A stretch of DNA of 64,000 nucleotides from Acidovorax sp. 210-6 (GCF_010020825.1 NZ_JAACJE010000001.1:1426001-1490000); one strand, 5' to 3'. Positions 53,135 to 61,446 are shown, numbered from the stretch's first letter. Made by a program: numbers and translations. Notes: generated from the letters alone by a model not told the origin.

Positions 53135-53293
53135 GCGGCAGCGCCGGCCTGGAGCCGCCATCGGCGCTGTCCGATGCGCCGGCGTCCAGGCCACGGCCCT
53201 GGCCGGGCCCCGCCGGACGCGGGGTTGATCCGCCTGCTTTGCCTTCGAACCTGTCTCCGACGCCTCGCCATCGCGAGGACGAAGGAGAACGTG

Positions 53294-54334
53294 ATGAAGC
53301 AACACCCTTCCGGCCGGGAAGGCCGGGGAATCGAGGATCCACGGCGCGAGCTTGTCGCGCTGCTGCAGGGCATGGCGCCGCGCTGGAGCGTTCGCGACGT
53401 GTTCGCCGACTTCATCGAGCTGTCGTGCCTGTCGATCAGCAACGCGGTGGACAAGGCCCAGTTCGACCAGCGGGAGGCCCGCTACCACGACATCGTGAAG
53501 AAGTACCCGCGCGAGGACTTTGAGCGCTTTCCGCGCATGCTGGGGTACCTCTCCCTCGCGATGGAACAGTGCTGCGCGCAAGGCGAGTTCGAGGACCTGC
53601 TCGGCAGCCTGTACATGACGCTGGACCTGGGCAACGACAGGGCGGGCCAGGTGTTCACGCCGTTCCACGTCTCGCAGCTCATGGCGCGGGTCCTCGTGGG
53701 GGACGCGGCCGCCGCCAGGGGCGAGGTCGAAGCCAATGGCTTCGTCGACGTCATGGAGCCCGCCTGCGGGGCAGGGGGGATGGTGATCGCGATGGCCGAC
53801 GCGCTGCATGCGGCGGGGCTGAACTACCAGAAGGTCCTGCACGCCACGTGCGTCGACATCGACGTGCGGTGCGTCCACATGAGTTTCCTGCAGCTCGCGC
53901 TGCTGCACATCCCGGCCGTCGTGGTGCATGGCAACTCGCTGAGCGGAGAGGTCTGGAGCCGGTGGCATACCCCGGCCCATGTGCTCGGCGGCTGGCGATA
54001 CCGCCTGCAGCGCCGGTTCGCCAGCGAGGAGGCATCCGCGCCCGAGGGGCAACCGGCCGCCGGAGCCGGCACCGGCGAGGTGCCGCGGCATGGGGGCGAT
54101 GGAGGCCACGGGGCTTCGGCGTCGGCGACGCGCACGCATGCCGCCGCCCGCGAGCCGGGCTCCGCGCCGCACCTGCCACGCGCGCACGTGCAGAGGCTGC
54201 TGTTCGGGCCTGACGGCACCCAGGATACGGCGCGGCCGCCGCCCGGCGGGGTTGAACCCGCGCGCAAGCGCGGGAAGCTTGGGCAACGCGGCGACAGCGG
54301 CCGCCCCGACGACGAAACACCCCCTTCATCATGA
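53294..54334 (+). CDS. N-6 DNA methylase-like protein lacking the NPPF motif
   Basis: This 346-residue protein has an N-terminal helical part (about 1-115), then LGNDRAGQVFTPFHVSQLMA and SAM-binding motif I (VMEPACGAGGMVIAMADAL). This is the layout of HsdM-type N6-adenine methylases. Motif IV (NPPF) is absent: the corresponding region reads VVVHGNSLSGEVWSRWHTPA. The C-terminal 110 residues are low-complexity. The protein may bind SAM or DNA without methylating. AAGGAG precedes the ATG at 53294, and it overlaps the next gene by ATGA. It follows the multi-HTH gene in the same direction. Confidence 0.82.
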   Translation: MKQHPSGREGRGIEDPRRELVALLQGMAPRWSVRDVFADFIELSCLSISNAVDKAQFDQREARYHDIVKKYPREDFERFPRMLGYLSLAMEQCCAQGEFEDLLGSLYMTLDLGNDRAGQVFTPFHVSQLMARVLVGDAAAARGEVEANGFVDVMEPACGAGGMVIAMADALHAAGLNYQKVLHATCVDIDVRCVHMSFLQLALLHIPAVVVHGNSLSGEVWSRWHTPAHVLGGWRYRLQRRFASEEASAPEGQPAAGAGTGEVPRHGGDGGHGASASATRTHAAAREPGSAPHLPRAHVQRLLFGPDGTQDTARPPPGGVEPARKRGKLGQRGDSGRPDDETPPSS

Positions 54335-55087
54335 ACACGACCCGATTCTGCGAAGAAGTGCGGCGCCTGCTGCAGGCCGATGGCTACGAGGTCCACCGTG
54401 GCCGGCCGGAGGACGGCGCCGATCTGGCCGGCGCGTGCTGGTTCACCTGGATGCGGCCGGGCATGGCTAGCGCCGAGGTCGGCCCCACGGTCGCAGGCGA
54501 GCGGGAGGCGTGGGCAGCGGCGCTCGCACCGCCTGGACAACAGCGCCATCGCGCTGCAGCGGCTCGAGACGCCCCTGCCGCCGATGGGCCCCTTCGAAGC
54601 CGCGCGCCTGCCCGATGGCGCGTTCAATCCGCGTGTGCTGGCCGCGCGCTTCGGGATCGACGTGGAAGCGGCGCGCGCGCAGGCTGCGGCGCTTAGGCGC
54701 CAGCGCGTCTACGTGAACGAGCGCTACCAGGTCAACGTCCAGCGGATCGCGGCGCCCTTCGGGCCGGACACCAGCGACATGCTCTGGCTGTCGATCAAGC
54801 GCCGCGACCGCGCGCCCATCCACGACTGGCGCGATCTGCAGCGGATCAAGAACGCCATCGTCGGCGAGGAGCACGAGGGCTTCGAGGTCTATCCGGCCGA
54901 GTCGCGGCTCGTGGACACGGCGAACCAGTTCCATCTGTGGGTCTTCGCCGACCCCCAGGTGCGGCTGCCGGTCGGGTTTCGCACCCGCGAGGTGATGGAT
55001 GCGCGCGCCGCAGCGGCGCAGGGGGCCCGGCAGCGGCCGCTCGATGGCGCGGCCCCTCCCGCGCACGCTGCCAAGGATGAGGACTGA
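54331..55087 (+). pseudogene. DUF7694-like island protein, broken by a 2-base deletion
   Basis: The first part (54331 to about 54525, MNTTRFCEEVRRLLQADGYE to EREAWAAAL) is in frame 1. The rest (LDNSAIALQRLETPLPP to the end at 55087) is in frame 2. Restoring two bases at the GCGC-type repeat around 54525 (CTCGCACCG) gives one product of 252 residues reading AAALAHRLDNSA. The second half contains LSIKRRDRAPIHDWRDLQRI and ESRLVDTANQFHLWVFADP, which I associate with DUF7694. The function is unknown. The frame break suggests decay or sequence error. Confidence 0.75.
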
Positions 55088-55128
55088 GCGGCCGCGAGGC
55101 CGCACCACCACACATAGGAGCATTTGCC

Positions 55129-55653
55129 ATGGAAATCAGAATCACGGATGCCGACGGATTCGGTCGCCTGTCGCCGAAGGCGGACCTGGCCATCGTCGTC
55201 ATCACCCGCGCCGACATCGAGGCCTTCCGCGTCGGCAGCACGGTCGAGCGGCTCCTGCTGTTCAGCGATGACGCGAACCAGGTGATGCGCTTCGCCGGCC
55301 GCATGGTGATCCAGGTCGAAGGCTACGACGACGATCCCCGGCCGCTGCCGCTGATCCCCGAATGCGTGCGCTTCTTCCGCGCGGTCGATGCGCAGTGGGG
55401 CTATTGGCTGCACTTCCTGCTGCCCCTGCCCGACCAGTTGAAGCTGATCGTGCTGATGCTGGTGGACGCGGAGCCGCAGCCCGGGCAGGGCGCCGCGGTC
55501 AGCTACCGGATGCGCGCGCCCGAACAGCTGGGCCGCGTGATGCACCGCCTGTTCCATGCGATGAACACGTTGCACGAGACCTTCGACGTGCCGCGCGCGC
55601 TCAATGAAGCGATGACCGAGGCGCTGGTGGCGGCGTTGGAGTTGCCGGGCTGA
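55129..55653 (+). CDS. hypothetical island protein
   Basis: This 174-residue protein has an N-terminal alpha/beta region (FGRLSPKADLAIVVITRADI), a hydrophobic middle (WLHFLLPLPDQLKLIVLMLV) and an amphipathic C-terminus. The middle is too polar at its ends for a secure membrane helix. AGGAG lies upstream of the ATG at 55129. It is the last island gene before the nitrate-locus remnant. Confidence 0.75.
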   Translation: MEIRITDADGFGRLSPKADLAIVVITRADIEAFRVGSTVERLLLFSDDANQVMRFAGRMVIQVEGYDDDPRPLPLIPECVRFFRAVDAQWGYWLHFLLPLPDQLKLIVLMLVDAEPQPGQGAAVSYRMRAPEQLGRVMHRLFHAMNTLHETFDVPRALNEAMTEALVAALELPG

Positions 55654-55776
55654 CCCCGACCCCGGTCCTCAGCCTGTGCGTGCACTCGCCGCAGCAGCTT
55701 TCGCGGCGGGTGATGCTGATGCTGCTGCAGGTCGTGGAGGGTCGCACCGACGGCCTGTAGCCGCCGCCAGCATTCC

Positions 55777-55789
55777 GGTGCAGCGCACC
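55777..55789. promoter_or_regulatory. GGTGC-AGC-GCACC dyad, possible NtrC-type upstream site
   Basis: The perfect inverted repeat GGTGC-AGC-GCACC lies 95-107 bp upstream of the sigma-54 promoter, with a further TGGTGCA at 55825-55831. The arms match the halves of an NtrC site, but the spacing differs from the usual GCACCA-N5-TGGTGC, so the activator is uncertain. Confidence 0.4.
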
Positions 55790-55883
55790 AAGCCGGGCAC
55801 TGCCGCATGTCGGCTGCTGCGTTCTGGTGCAGCAAGCGCAGGCTTGTCGGTGTACCGGCGCTATATCCGTGGAGGTATATCGC

Positions 55884-55899
55884 TGGCACAAGTCTTGCG
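55884..55899 (+). promoter_or_regulatory. sigma-54 promoter of the former nitrate-assimilation operon
   Basis: TGGCAC-N5-TTGC (TGGCACAAGTCTTGCG) is an excellent -24/-12 element. Transcription should start near 55910, leaving a leader of about 200 bases before the ATG at 56111. Nitrogen-regulated (RpoN) promoters of this kind drive nas operons. Confidence 0.75.
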
Positions 55900-55935
55900 A
55901 CACCGGATCCATGATCTAGGCAGATCCATGGACCT

Positions 55936-56033
55936 CGCCCGATGTTGGGCGTGATTCAGGCAGGACAACGGCGTCCGCACGTTCCTTCATCGCTTCAGCG
56001 CGGTGGTCAGGAAGGTGCGGACGCGTTTTTTTT
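55936..56033 (+). promoter_or_regulatory. leader RNA with two hairpins and an intrinsic terminator, ANTAR-type attenuator
   Basis: The first hairpin is CGCCC-GATGTT-GGGCG (55936-55951), with a six-base loop. The second, 55971-56024, pairs GCGTCCGCAC plus TTCCT with AGGAA plus GTGCGGACGC and is followed by eight Ts (56026-56033), a proper intrinsic terminator inside the leader. This is the arrangement used by NasR/NasT-type ANTAR antiterminators, which bind hexaloop hairpins and allow read-through in nitrate. The loop has G at position 4 but not A at position 1, so the match is partial. Confidence 0.65.
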
Positions 56034-56110
56034 GCGCATTCGACAGGCTGCTGTTGCCGACCGCCGCAGGACCCCCTGCGCCGCGCGCAGCGGCTCTCCG
56101 GGAGGACGGG

Positions 56111-56455
56111 ATGAACTCGGCGACCACGACCTCGGTGAAGACCGTGTGCCCCTATTGCGGGGTGGGCTGCGGCATGGCCCTGGACGTGCAGGGTGGCAAG
56201 GTGGTCAAAGTCTCCGGCATCAAGACCCACCCCACGAACTTCGGACGGTTGCGGGAGCAGGGCGCGCTGCTGTGGGCCTGGTTGCAGGAGGGCGCGCACT
56301 TCTATGTTTGCGGCGATGCCGGCCGCATGGCCAGGGACGTGGATGCAGCGCTCCGGCAGATCGTGCAGGAGCATGGCGCCATGACGGCGGATGCCGCCAC
56401 GGACTACCTGGCCTGTATGTCGAGAGACCGGCGCTATGCCCGCGACGTCTATTGA
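56111..56455 (+). pseudogene. nasA: nasA-cysJ fusion gene reduced by internal deletion to 114 codons
   Basis: The first 48 codons (MNSATTTSVKTVCPYCGVGC to HPTNFGRL) are the N-terminus of the assimilatory nitrate reductase NasA, including its Fe-S-cluster cysteines. The rest (REQGALLWAWLQEGAHFYVC, GDAGRMARDVDAAL, RRYARDVY) is the C-terminus of a CysJ-type flavoprotein. In the parent bifunctional nitrate reductase/sulfite reductase flavoprotein these ends are more than 1200 residues apart. The frame is preserved across the junction near 56250, where Arg-Leu is shared. The molybdopterin and flavin domains are gone, so there is no reductase activity. The promoter and leader upstream look intact. 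Confidence 0.85.
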
Positions 56456-56592
56456 GGAGAACGTGCGCTGCTGTTCAGAGCGCGCGGGACGACAGCCTCC
56501 CTGCAGCCCCGGCGGCAAGCTGGAGGCGAATGAGGAGGGCGCGCGTGCGGGGCCGCCCTTGAATGCGCGCTGTTCGCAGGGATGCTGGGAGC

Positions 56593-57126
56593 ATGACAAC
56601 CCGCCCTGGCTCCGTTCCCGCACCGCGCTTCGACATCGCCCGCGATCCCATGATCGACGCGGCACTGGCGGAGCACGCGCCGGCCTATGTGGGGGTGAGC
56701 GGTGGCAAGGACAGCCAGGCGCTCGCGTACCGCGTGTGCAGCCATCTCGACGCCATCGGGCATATGGGGCAGCGGGTCCTGATCCACAGCGACCTGGGCC
56801 GGATTGAGTGGAAGGATTCGGCGCCGGTGTGCGAGCGCCTCGCGCAAAGGCTGGGCTGGGAACTGGTGACCGTCCGCAGGCCGGCCGGCGACATGGTGGA
56901 CCGCTGGGGGGTGCGCTGGGAGACCAACGTGCGGCGTTACCGAGCGCTGTCGTGCGTCAAGCTCATCATGCCGTGGAGTTCGGCGTCCTCCAGGTTCTGT
57001 ACCAGTTATGGGGAACGAGACATTGTAAATAGCGCATGCCCCATGTCGAACTGCCATCCTCGAGCAGCAGCAAACGCAATTGGATTGCGACCTTACGGTC
57101 GGAGGCGAAGAGGAAGTGTGAATTGA
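56593..57126 (+). pseudogene. PAPS reductase/PP-loop family gene, truncated by the island insertion
   Basis: The first ~138 residues match the PP-loop family (adenylylsulfate reductase, DndC-like): YVGVSGGKDSQALAYRV is the PP-loop, then VLIHSDLGRIEW and a VTVRRPAGDMVDRW segment. After RFCTS (near 57003) the match ends and the last 39 codons read into low-GC foreign DNA. The 3' half of the gene is not found in the window. The start at 56593 has a short GGGAG before it. The break point marks the probable left edge of the GInt-like island. Confidence 0.8.
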
Positions 57127-57220
57127 CACGAGAGTGTGTGTTGGAACCTCGTGAATCTGTTGGATTCAGCAGTGGGAGCAGGTGTTCACGGCTTTGCAAA
57201 CTTTCAGCCCGGTCATCGCA

Positions 57221-57937
57221 CTAGAGCGTCATCTTCACCCACAGGTGGCGCAAGTGGATTGAAGGCAGACTGTTCCGGCTATGCACTGACTCATGTACCG
57301 CAATGCCGGCCGTGGGGTCTTGACCATGAGTTACCAGCGCATCGGCGACCGACCAGCCGGGAGTACCACTGGTGTGTAAGTCATGAATCCAGCCACTGAT
57401 CAAAGCAAGCCAATGATCGAAGCTTTGTTCCTGCACGTACGCGATCAAGGCTGCACGAACATGCGCAGCACCATGCTTGCCCTCCTTGTAGCGTTGGATA
57501 CCTCCACCCACTCCAACGCGTGTCACGACGTATTCGCGCTCGTCTCGTCCCGAGCCGACGGGAATGGGCAGTCGCTTGCATTCAATTGGCAAAATCGTCT
57601 CGAAATCACTGTAGCTCCGACCTTGCACGATCAGCGCATCGCCTGCAGCCGCAGCCACGAGATCGATCTTGCGCGAGACATGTGTCTCATCAGCTTCCTC
57701 CACACGAAATTGCAGGCAATCCCAGCCTGGAGTCTTGCGTGCTGCACTGTTGAGGTGGGCGCACAGTTGCGACGTAAGCATCGTCTCGCTGGTGCGTAGA
57801 GGTCGATCAGGCCGGTCTCGCCAGCGGGGGAGCTGTCCGAGAATAAAGTCCAGGATGGCGGCACGAGATTGGCCTTCGGCAAGAAACCCCGAGGCCAATT
57901 GGCCCAATGCGTGAGAGGTAGATCCGTCCGCCAGCAT
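57221..57937 (-). CDS. PD-(D/E)XK nuclease-like protein, cassette gene 3
   Basis: This 238-residue protein carries the nuclease signature Asp92 (SRKIDLVAAA) and Glu119-Cys-Lys121 (ILPIECKRLPIP), separated by strand-rich sequence, as in restriction-endonuclease-fold enzymes. It follows the methyltransferase gene by 9 bp on the same strand and is probably co-transcribed. Its size is that of a stand-alone restriction subunit. With the methyltransferase it may form a restriction-modification pair, though the recognition sequence and cleavage activity are not inferable. GAGG lies upstream of the start. Confidence 0.8.
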   Translation of the reverse strand: MLADGSTSHALGQLASGFLAEGQSRAAILDFILGQLPRWRDRPDRPLRTSETMLTSQLCAHLNSAARKTPGWDCLQFRVEEADETHVSRKIDLVAAAAGDALIVQGRSYSDFETILPIECKRLPIPVGSGRDEREYVVTRVGVGGGIQRYKEGKHGAAHVRAALIAYVQEQSFDHWLALISGWIHDLHTSGTPGWSVADALVTHGQDPTAGIAVHESVHSRNSLPSIHLRHLWVKMTL

Positions 57938-57946
57938 CGCGCCTCG

Positions 57947-60796
57947 CTAGTAGCCCTGGGCCCGCAGATCTGCCAAGATGTCATCGGCATCGCGCAGTCC
58001 GACGGAGCGCATCCAGTAGCGCAAACGGTCAGGTTTCAGTATGAACAGGAAACGGTGGTCATACAGTCGGCAGATGCGCGTGAGAGCCAGGTGCTGGTGC
58101 GATGGTGCGTGCAGCAAAGCCGAGATGCGGTCTCGCAGTTCTTCCGCCCCTGACCAATCGATCTGAGCGTCGCCAAACGCGTAGGCTTGGCACACCGCAC
58201 CCGACCAACTGAACTGGCCACGCAGCCCGAAGCTGGGTGACCCGTATAGTGCGTTGACCTGATTCGCCAGAACCTCCGCGTACACCTGGAGGTCTTCATC
58301 GGCGACCTGGCGCATCGCTATCGACGATTCCCCCAGCCGTATCAGATCCGACTGGTAGTCCACGATGTCGTCGACCACGATGCGCTCGTTGTCGCTCAGA
58401 TCGAACGATCCGTCAGCAGGGTATGGAATCGAGTAGATATCGTCGGCCTGCAGCGCAGTCGCCTTTTGAGCGAACAGCCCGGGGCTGGTCAGAGCCAAAT
58501 AGGCCCGCAGAGTGCGCTTTTCGGCGCTCATCCAACGATCAATGGCGTTGAGCTTTGGCAAGTCCTTCTGCGGCGCGCAGAAGCCAACCATCCGCTGGCT
58601 ATACGTTAGGTAGTGCCCTTGCCATACTGCGTGGGCGAGGTGCATCTGTTCACGCACCAGCAACATTGGCGGGGTGAAGCGTCGCTCGGTATACGCCGAG
58701 CGGAAAAACTCGTCTTTCAGGGGCTGAATCTGGGACTCGTCGATGCCGCTTGTCGTCAACGCCTTGGAGGGCAGATAGGGATGTCCTGTTAGATGGGGCG
58801 CGCGCTTACGCTGGACTTTTTTGCCAACAATGAAGCCTTCGCCAACGTCCCAATCCCGCTGTTCCGCATATTGGCGCAGCGTGCGCATCTGTGCTAACCG
58901 GTTCACAAGCGACAAGGTTCGACCGCCTCCCAGGAGGTTTGCACGCCAGAGGCGGTCGTTCGTCTGTGCAACGCGATATGGCACGACGTGCAGGTCGTAG
59001 TAGTCCAGATCCAGTCCCTGCTCGGCGTCAATGCGGCCGGTTCGGCGGAACGTTGCATGGAGCAAAGTGGCGGTGTCGGGACGGACTCGCTTTTGCGCCA
59101 CGACAACAATGACTTTGGTATCGGCATCGCCCTTCTGGAAAAGGCCACGCACCGAAACGAAGTCCAGGATCTCGCGCACCCAGTAGCGCTCCAGGTACTG
59201 CTGCCGAAACGCGAGCGCATTCTGGTTGTACAAAAAGTTGTACTGCTGCAGCATGGAGATCGTTGCACCGTCCTCCATGATCTCGCTGGCCTCGTGCAGA
59301 AAGAGGTAGCCCGCCTGCTTGTCGGGGAGTTTCTTGTGATGCTCGGTTTGATACCGTGCATAGGCCCGTTGGGTGGCCGGTGTCTGCAGTGTGGACGCGA
59401 ACGGTGGATTGCCCAGGACGGCCCCAATTCGGGCCGGCAACTGCCCGGCCTCTTTGGCTGCAAAGAAACAGCCATGATGCAATGTCTGTTGACGCAGGTT
59501 CGGGAACAGCTTGATGCTGCGCCGGATCTGTGCCGGCTGCAAGGCGTCGCACATGGCCAAGCACAGGCTGAAACCGGCGAGTTCGACGGCGTCCTCCTCA
59601 AGATCGACCCCATGGACGAAAGCCAGCAAGCTCTGCAGCACATGCTTGTCCGGGCGCCGCCACTGATGACGCAGGCGCCAGTGCAACACTAGGCGCTTGT
59701 AGGCCTCCACCAGGAACACGCCGGAGCCGCAAGACGGATCCAGCACCACTTGGTTGTGCGAAGTGATGTGGTCAAGTGCATCCCAGTTCAGGGCTTCCTC
59801 CACCAGGAACCGCACTAGGAATGGAGGGGTGTAGACCGAGCTGTCCTCGTTCTCCACAAACAACTGGTAGATCTGGCTGATCAACTCGACCGGCAAGTCC
59901 CGGAACGAATACAGATCCCACAGCGACAGCTGGCCCGTCTGATTCTCACGTGCTTCGATCATTCGAGCGAAGCGCTCCAACTGCTGGGTGCTCAGAAGCT
60001 TGTCCACTTCCGACGGTTCCAGTGTGAACACGTTGCCGTTGAACCGGTCTTCCAAGGCTGCAAGCAACTTGACCAGAGCCGGTCCGTTACCCAAAACCTC
60101 GAAAAAGCGTTGTGCATCGGGCTGAAAAGCTGCAAAAAAACCTTCGCCGAAAACGCCTCGTTGTTCTAGGTAGGCAATCAGCAACGACAGGATCAACAAC
60201 CGGCGACGCAAACGCTTCGGAAGAATGTTCTTCTCGTCGAGATAGCTGCTCAGCCGCTTGAACGCATCGAACAGGCTTTTGTGTGCTGCCTTGCTGTTCG
60301 ACAGAAGCAGGTCACAGGTTGCAGGATCCGTCCACAGTGTTCCGCTACGGATACTGTCCTCATCCCACCAGGGATCGAGCTCTATTGCCGTAGCCAGATC
60401 CAGATACTTGATTGGGTTGCACTGGATGCGCCCGTCATCAGTGAGAAAGTCGGGACGATGCGCACAACGGAACAACTGCAGCAATCCTGGCGTACGCCGA
60501 TACACCAAGGGCACGCCACCCCAACTCCAGAGCATGCGGTGACGCTCGGCAAACTCCCGATCATCAGCCAACGTGTTGACGCCATAGATGAAGGCTTGCG
60601 CCGAGGCACGTCTACCGTGCTGTTCAATCTCGAAGAACACGGCGTCAGCCCCGTACTCGGCTGCCTTCTCCATGGTGGCGACTTCTTCGGGTGGACGGCC
60701 ATCGGGCAGGTAGCCGAGTACCCGCACAAGCCCCTTTACTTGTGCGCCGGTGTCTGGTCGCAGCCAAGCATCCCACCAAGGCGGACGATTACCCAT
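57947..60796 (-). CDS. large DNA methyltransferase (N6-adenine type), cassette gene 2
   Basis: This 949-residue protein has SAM motif I LDPSCGSGVFLVEAYKRL at about 352 and the catalytic motif IV GNPPFAS at about 460, both intact. The N-terminal 350 residues contain an alpha-helical part and TPPFLVRFLVEEALNW just before motif I. The C-terminal ~400 residues probably hold the target-recognition region. The layout is that of Eco57I-type and BREX/PglX-type methylases. A conserved N-terminal stretch, AEYGADAVFFEIEQHGRR, has no obvious nuclease motif. The start at 60796 is used because it overlaps the HTH gene's end by 8 bp; an ORF start at 60988 would overlap it by 200 bp. Confidence 0.85.
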   Translation of the reverse strand: MGNRPPWWDAWLRPDTGAQVKGLVRVLGYLPDGRPPEEVATMEKAAEYGADAVFFEIEQHGRRASAQAFIYGVNTLADDREFAERHRMLWSWGGVPLVYRRTPGLLQLFRCAHRPDFLTDDGRIQCNPIKYLDLATAIELDPWWDEDSIRSGTLWTDPATCDLLLSNSKAAHKSLFDAFKRLSSYLDEKNILPKRLRRRLLILSLLIAYLEQRGVFGEGFFAAFQPDAQRFFEVLGNGPALVKLLAALEDRFNGNVFTLEPSEVDKLLSTQQLERFARMIEARENQTGQLSLWDLYSFRDLPVELISQIYQLFVENEDSSVYTPPFLVRFLVEEALNWDALDHITSHNQVVLDPSCGSGVFLVEAYKRLVLHWRLRHQWRRPDKHVLQSLLAFVHGVDLEEDAVELAGFSLCLAMCDALQPAQIRRSIKLFPNLRQQTLHHGCFFAAKEAGQLPARIGAVLGNPPFASTLQTPATQRAYARYQTEHHKKLPDKQAGYLFLHEASEIMEDGATISMLQQYNFLYNQNALAFRQQYLERYWVREILDFVSVRGLFQKGDADTKVIVVVAQKRVRPDTATLLHATFRRTGRIDAEQGLDLDYYDLHVVPYRVAQTNDRLWRANLLGGGRTLSLVNRLAQMRTLRQYAEQRDWDVGEGFIVGKKVQRKRAPHLTGHPYLPSKALTTSGIDESQIQPLKDEFFRSAYTERRFTPPMLLVREQMHLAHAVWQGHYLTYSQRMVGFCAPQKDLPKLNAIDRWMSAEKRTLRAYLALTSPGLFAQKATALQADDIYSIPYPADGSFDLSDNERIVVDDIVDYQSDLIRLGESSIAMRQVADEDLQVYAEVLANQVNALYGSPSFGLRGQFSWSGAVCQAYAFGDAQIDWSGAEELRDRISALLHAPSHQHLALTRICRLYDHRFLFILKPDRLRYWMRSVGLRDADDILADLRAQGY

Positions 60797-61319
60797 GGTT
60801 CGACCGCTCTCGATGTCGAGGCACCATCTCACGCGCGACACGTCCTTGACGTCCGACAGCCTTTGCGGTGGCGGGGTTGTGTTGCGTGCCAGTGGCGGAG
60901 AGTCCCACGTCTCGCTGTACCAGCGGCGTCGGTAGTAGATAGGAGTCGATGGCCAGGAAAATAGGTCCCAGCGCGACAACCAAGCCATCGTCGATCAGAG
61001 GTGCTGTATCGACGTATTCGCATGTTGCATCGTGGGCCCGCAAGATCAAGCAGGCCTGCTTGCTGACTTTGCGCGGTGCCGTCAAGCTCGCAGCGATCGA
61101 TTCGCAGAGAGCAGAGACGATGCTTCTCCTAAGACCATACACCGTCTCCAGCCGACAGAGCACCACCACCAACATCACATCATGGTTTGAGTACACGCGA
61201 GCCACCCGCGCCTCAGCATGCCTACGCGCGAAACGTGGCAATTCAGCCAGCAGCCCGCGCATCTGGTCGCGCGAGTAGCCCGTGAGTTCGCACAGGTCGC
61301 TGATGGTTATGGATCGCAT
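60789..61319 (-). CDS. HTH regulator, probably MerR-like, cassette gene 1
   Basis: This 176-residue protein has an N-terminal HTH (ISDLCELTGYSRDQMRGLLA) resembling MerR/Xis-type winged helices, followed by a helical domain. It lies first in the cassette. The promoter upstream has two identical-arm operators over the -10 and -35 boxes, and the start codon lies right at the expected transcription start, so the mRNA is probably leaderless. The protein is the likely autorepressor, in the manner of restriction-modification controller proteins. The end overlaps the methyltransferase start. Confidence 0.75.
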   Translation of the reverse strand: MRSITISDLCELTGYSRDQMRGLLAELPRFARRHAEARVARVYSNHDVMLVVVLCRLETVYGLRRSIVSALCESIAASLTAPRKVSKQACLILRAHDATCEYVDTAPLIDDGLVVALGPIFLAIDSYLLPTPLVQRDVGLSATGTQHNPATAKAVGRQGRVAREMVPRHRERSNHG

Positions 61320-61358
61320 CTGCGTATTTTACACGCAGACATGCGTATGATCAACGCA
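61320..61358 (-). promoter_or_regulatory. promoter with two TGCGT-N7-ACGCA operators, leaderless start
   Basis: On the minus strand, -35 TTGATC (61349-61354) is spaced 17 bp from -10 TAAAAT (61326-61331), and transcription would start at or next to the ATG at 61317-61319. Two identical-arm dyads, TGCGT-N7-ACGCA, lie at 61321-61337 and 61342-61358. They are 21 bp apart centre to centre (two helical turns) and cover the -10 and part of the -35. This is a textbook layout for cooperative repression of a leaderless operon. Confidence 0.75.
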
Positions 61359-61446
61359 GCTCTATGCATTTGCAGCGCAGAACGGTCCGGTTCTGCGAGG
61401 AGTGATATCTCCGTTCAGAGCACGAGGCGTGCCAATCATTCTTGAG

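Noticed and set aside
49256-54286. Minus-strand frame of 1676 codons opposite the ATPase, multi-HTH and methylase genes
   Set aside because: It is an antisense shadow of genes with clear motifs on the plus strand. Its translation is rich in Arg, Gly and His without any recognisable domain.
33054-55653. Conjugation module (relaxase, type IV secretion) for the accessory island
   Set aside because: No relaxase, VirB- or TraG-like gene was found in the window. The HerA-like ATPase lacks membrane segments, so a coupling protein cannot be claimed.
57136-57399. Small plus-strand open frame next to the island edge
   Set aside because: It runs antisense into the nuclease gene and shows no conserved features.
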